Shown here in pieces: positions 5,618 to 5,808 of a DNA stretch of 5,808 nucleotides. The position numbers and the translations under genes were made by a program. Numbering within the stretch: the first letter of the stretch is position 1; every line of letters starts with the position of its first letter. Location: the NCBI GenBank assembly GCA_026389635.1, contig JAPLHM010000193.1:1-5808 (forward strand), read 5' to 3'. A model generated the notes under the pieces. The model made no database searches, had not been told where the DNA came from, and saw only the letters and a program-made list of their open reading frames with translations. Origin of the DNA: Chloroflexota bacterium (lineage in GTDB: Bacteria; Chloroflexota; Dehalococcoidia; GIF9; UBA5629).

Positions 5618-5808
5618 ATGGAACTTTTCAAGGGCATTAACCAGATCAAACTCCCGCTTCTCAAGGTGGGCCCGGAGAACGTCAACGTATATATCATTGA
5701 AGGCAATGACGGCAACCTCCTGATCGACACGGGCTGGAACACGCCCGAGGCTTTCAACGCACTGGCACTGGAGATGAAGAACAGCGGCTTCGCCATGAAG
5801 GACATCAC
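5618..5808 (+). CDS. Metallo-beta-lactamase-fold hydrolase, N-terminal fragment (cut by window edge)
   Basis: The 63 complete codons read like the first beta strands of the metallo-beta-lactamase superfamily: a short lead-in (residues 1-20), then VNVYIIEGNDGNLLIDTGW (22-40), where NxYxIEG followed by LLIDTGW is the characteristic opening and the Asp of DTG is conserved. The HxHxDH metal-binding motif should follow within a few tens of residues and falls beyond the right edge, so catalytic competence cannot be judged. Members include glyoxalase II-like thioesterases, RNA-processing enzymes and many uncharacterised hydrolases; the fragment does not say which. ATG follows AGGAG with an 11-nt spacer and sits 14 bp after enolase, so it is probably in the same transcription unit. 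Confidence 0.8.
   Translation, partial: MELFKGINQIKLPLLKVGPENVNVYIIEGNDGNLLIDTGWNTPEAFNALALEMKNSGFAMKDI

Noticed and set aside
5608..5808. Minus-strand open frame opposite the metallo-beta-lactamase-fold gene
   Set aside because: The plus-strand frame has the recognisable NVYIIEG...LLIDTGW start and an SD; the minus-strand frame has no such features.
1..5808. tRNA, rRNA, CRISPR arrays, insertion sequences, attachment sites
   Set aside because: I read both strands for repeats, spacer arrays, terminal inverted repeats and cloverleaf-like segments and saw none; coding and short gaps account for nearly all of the window.

Overview
The window comes from a bacterium, most likely a strict anaerobe. 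The evidence is an ATP-driven, oxygen-sensitive iron-sulfur enzyme system (2-hydroxyacyl-CoA dehydratase / benzoyl-CoA reductase superfamily) with its activator, together with a CooC-type metallochaperone ATPase. Shine-Dalgarno sites, sigma70-like promoters and a bacterial-type enolase support a bacterial host. An uncultured Chloroflexota/Dehalococcoidia-like or syntrophic lineage would fit, but this is a guess from gene content and protein flavour; the sequence does not settle it.

Layout: two divergent transcription units share an intergenic region of about 305 bp (4024-4328). Leftward (minus strand), in transcription order: a CooC/MinD-type P-loop ATPase with a Cys-x-Cys motif (4023-3265), a 377-residue dehydratase-family subunit (3233-2100, GTG start), a 435-residue dehydratase-family subunit (2059-752), and an HgdC-type activator ATPase (755 down to the left edge, missing only its last residues). 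Gaps are 31 and 40 bp, and the last pair overlaps by ATGA, so this reads as one operon. Rightward: enolase (4329-5603), then, 14 bp later, the N-terminus of a metallo-beta-lactamase-fold protein cut by the right edge.

The intergenic region holds a good sigma70-like promoter for each direction, both with an extended -10. The leftward promoter predicts a leader of about 184 nt before the ATPase start. That leader has a GNRA-capped hairpin, a pair of mutually exclusive helices near its 5' end, and no clear ribosome binding site for the first gene.

How the genes may work together: the activator hydrolyses ATP to push one low-potential electron into the two-subunit enzyme, which removes water from a 2-hydroxyacyl-CoA or carries out a related difficult reduction. 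The unusual element is the CooC-like ATPase at the head of the operon. Its known relatives deliver nickel to CO dehydrogenase or acetyl-CoA synthase, so its presence here, next to a subunit with many cysteines, suggests metal-cluster maturation for an uncharacterised member of the superfamily. The substrate cannot be read from this window. Enolase and the metallo-beta-lactamase gene are probably functionally separate from the leftward operon.
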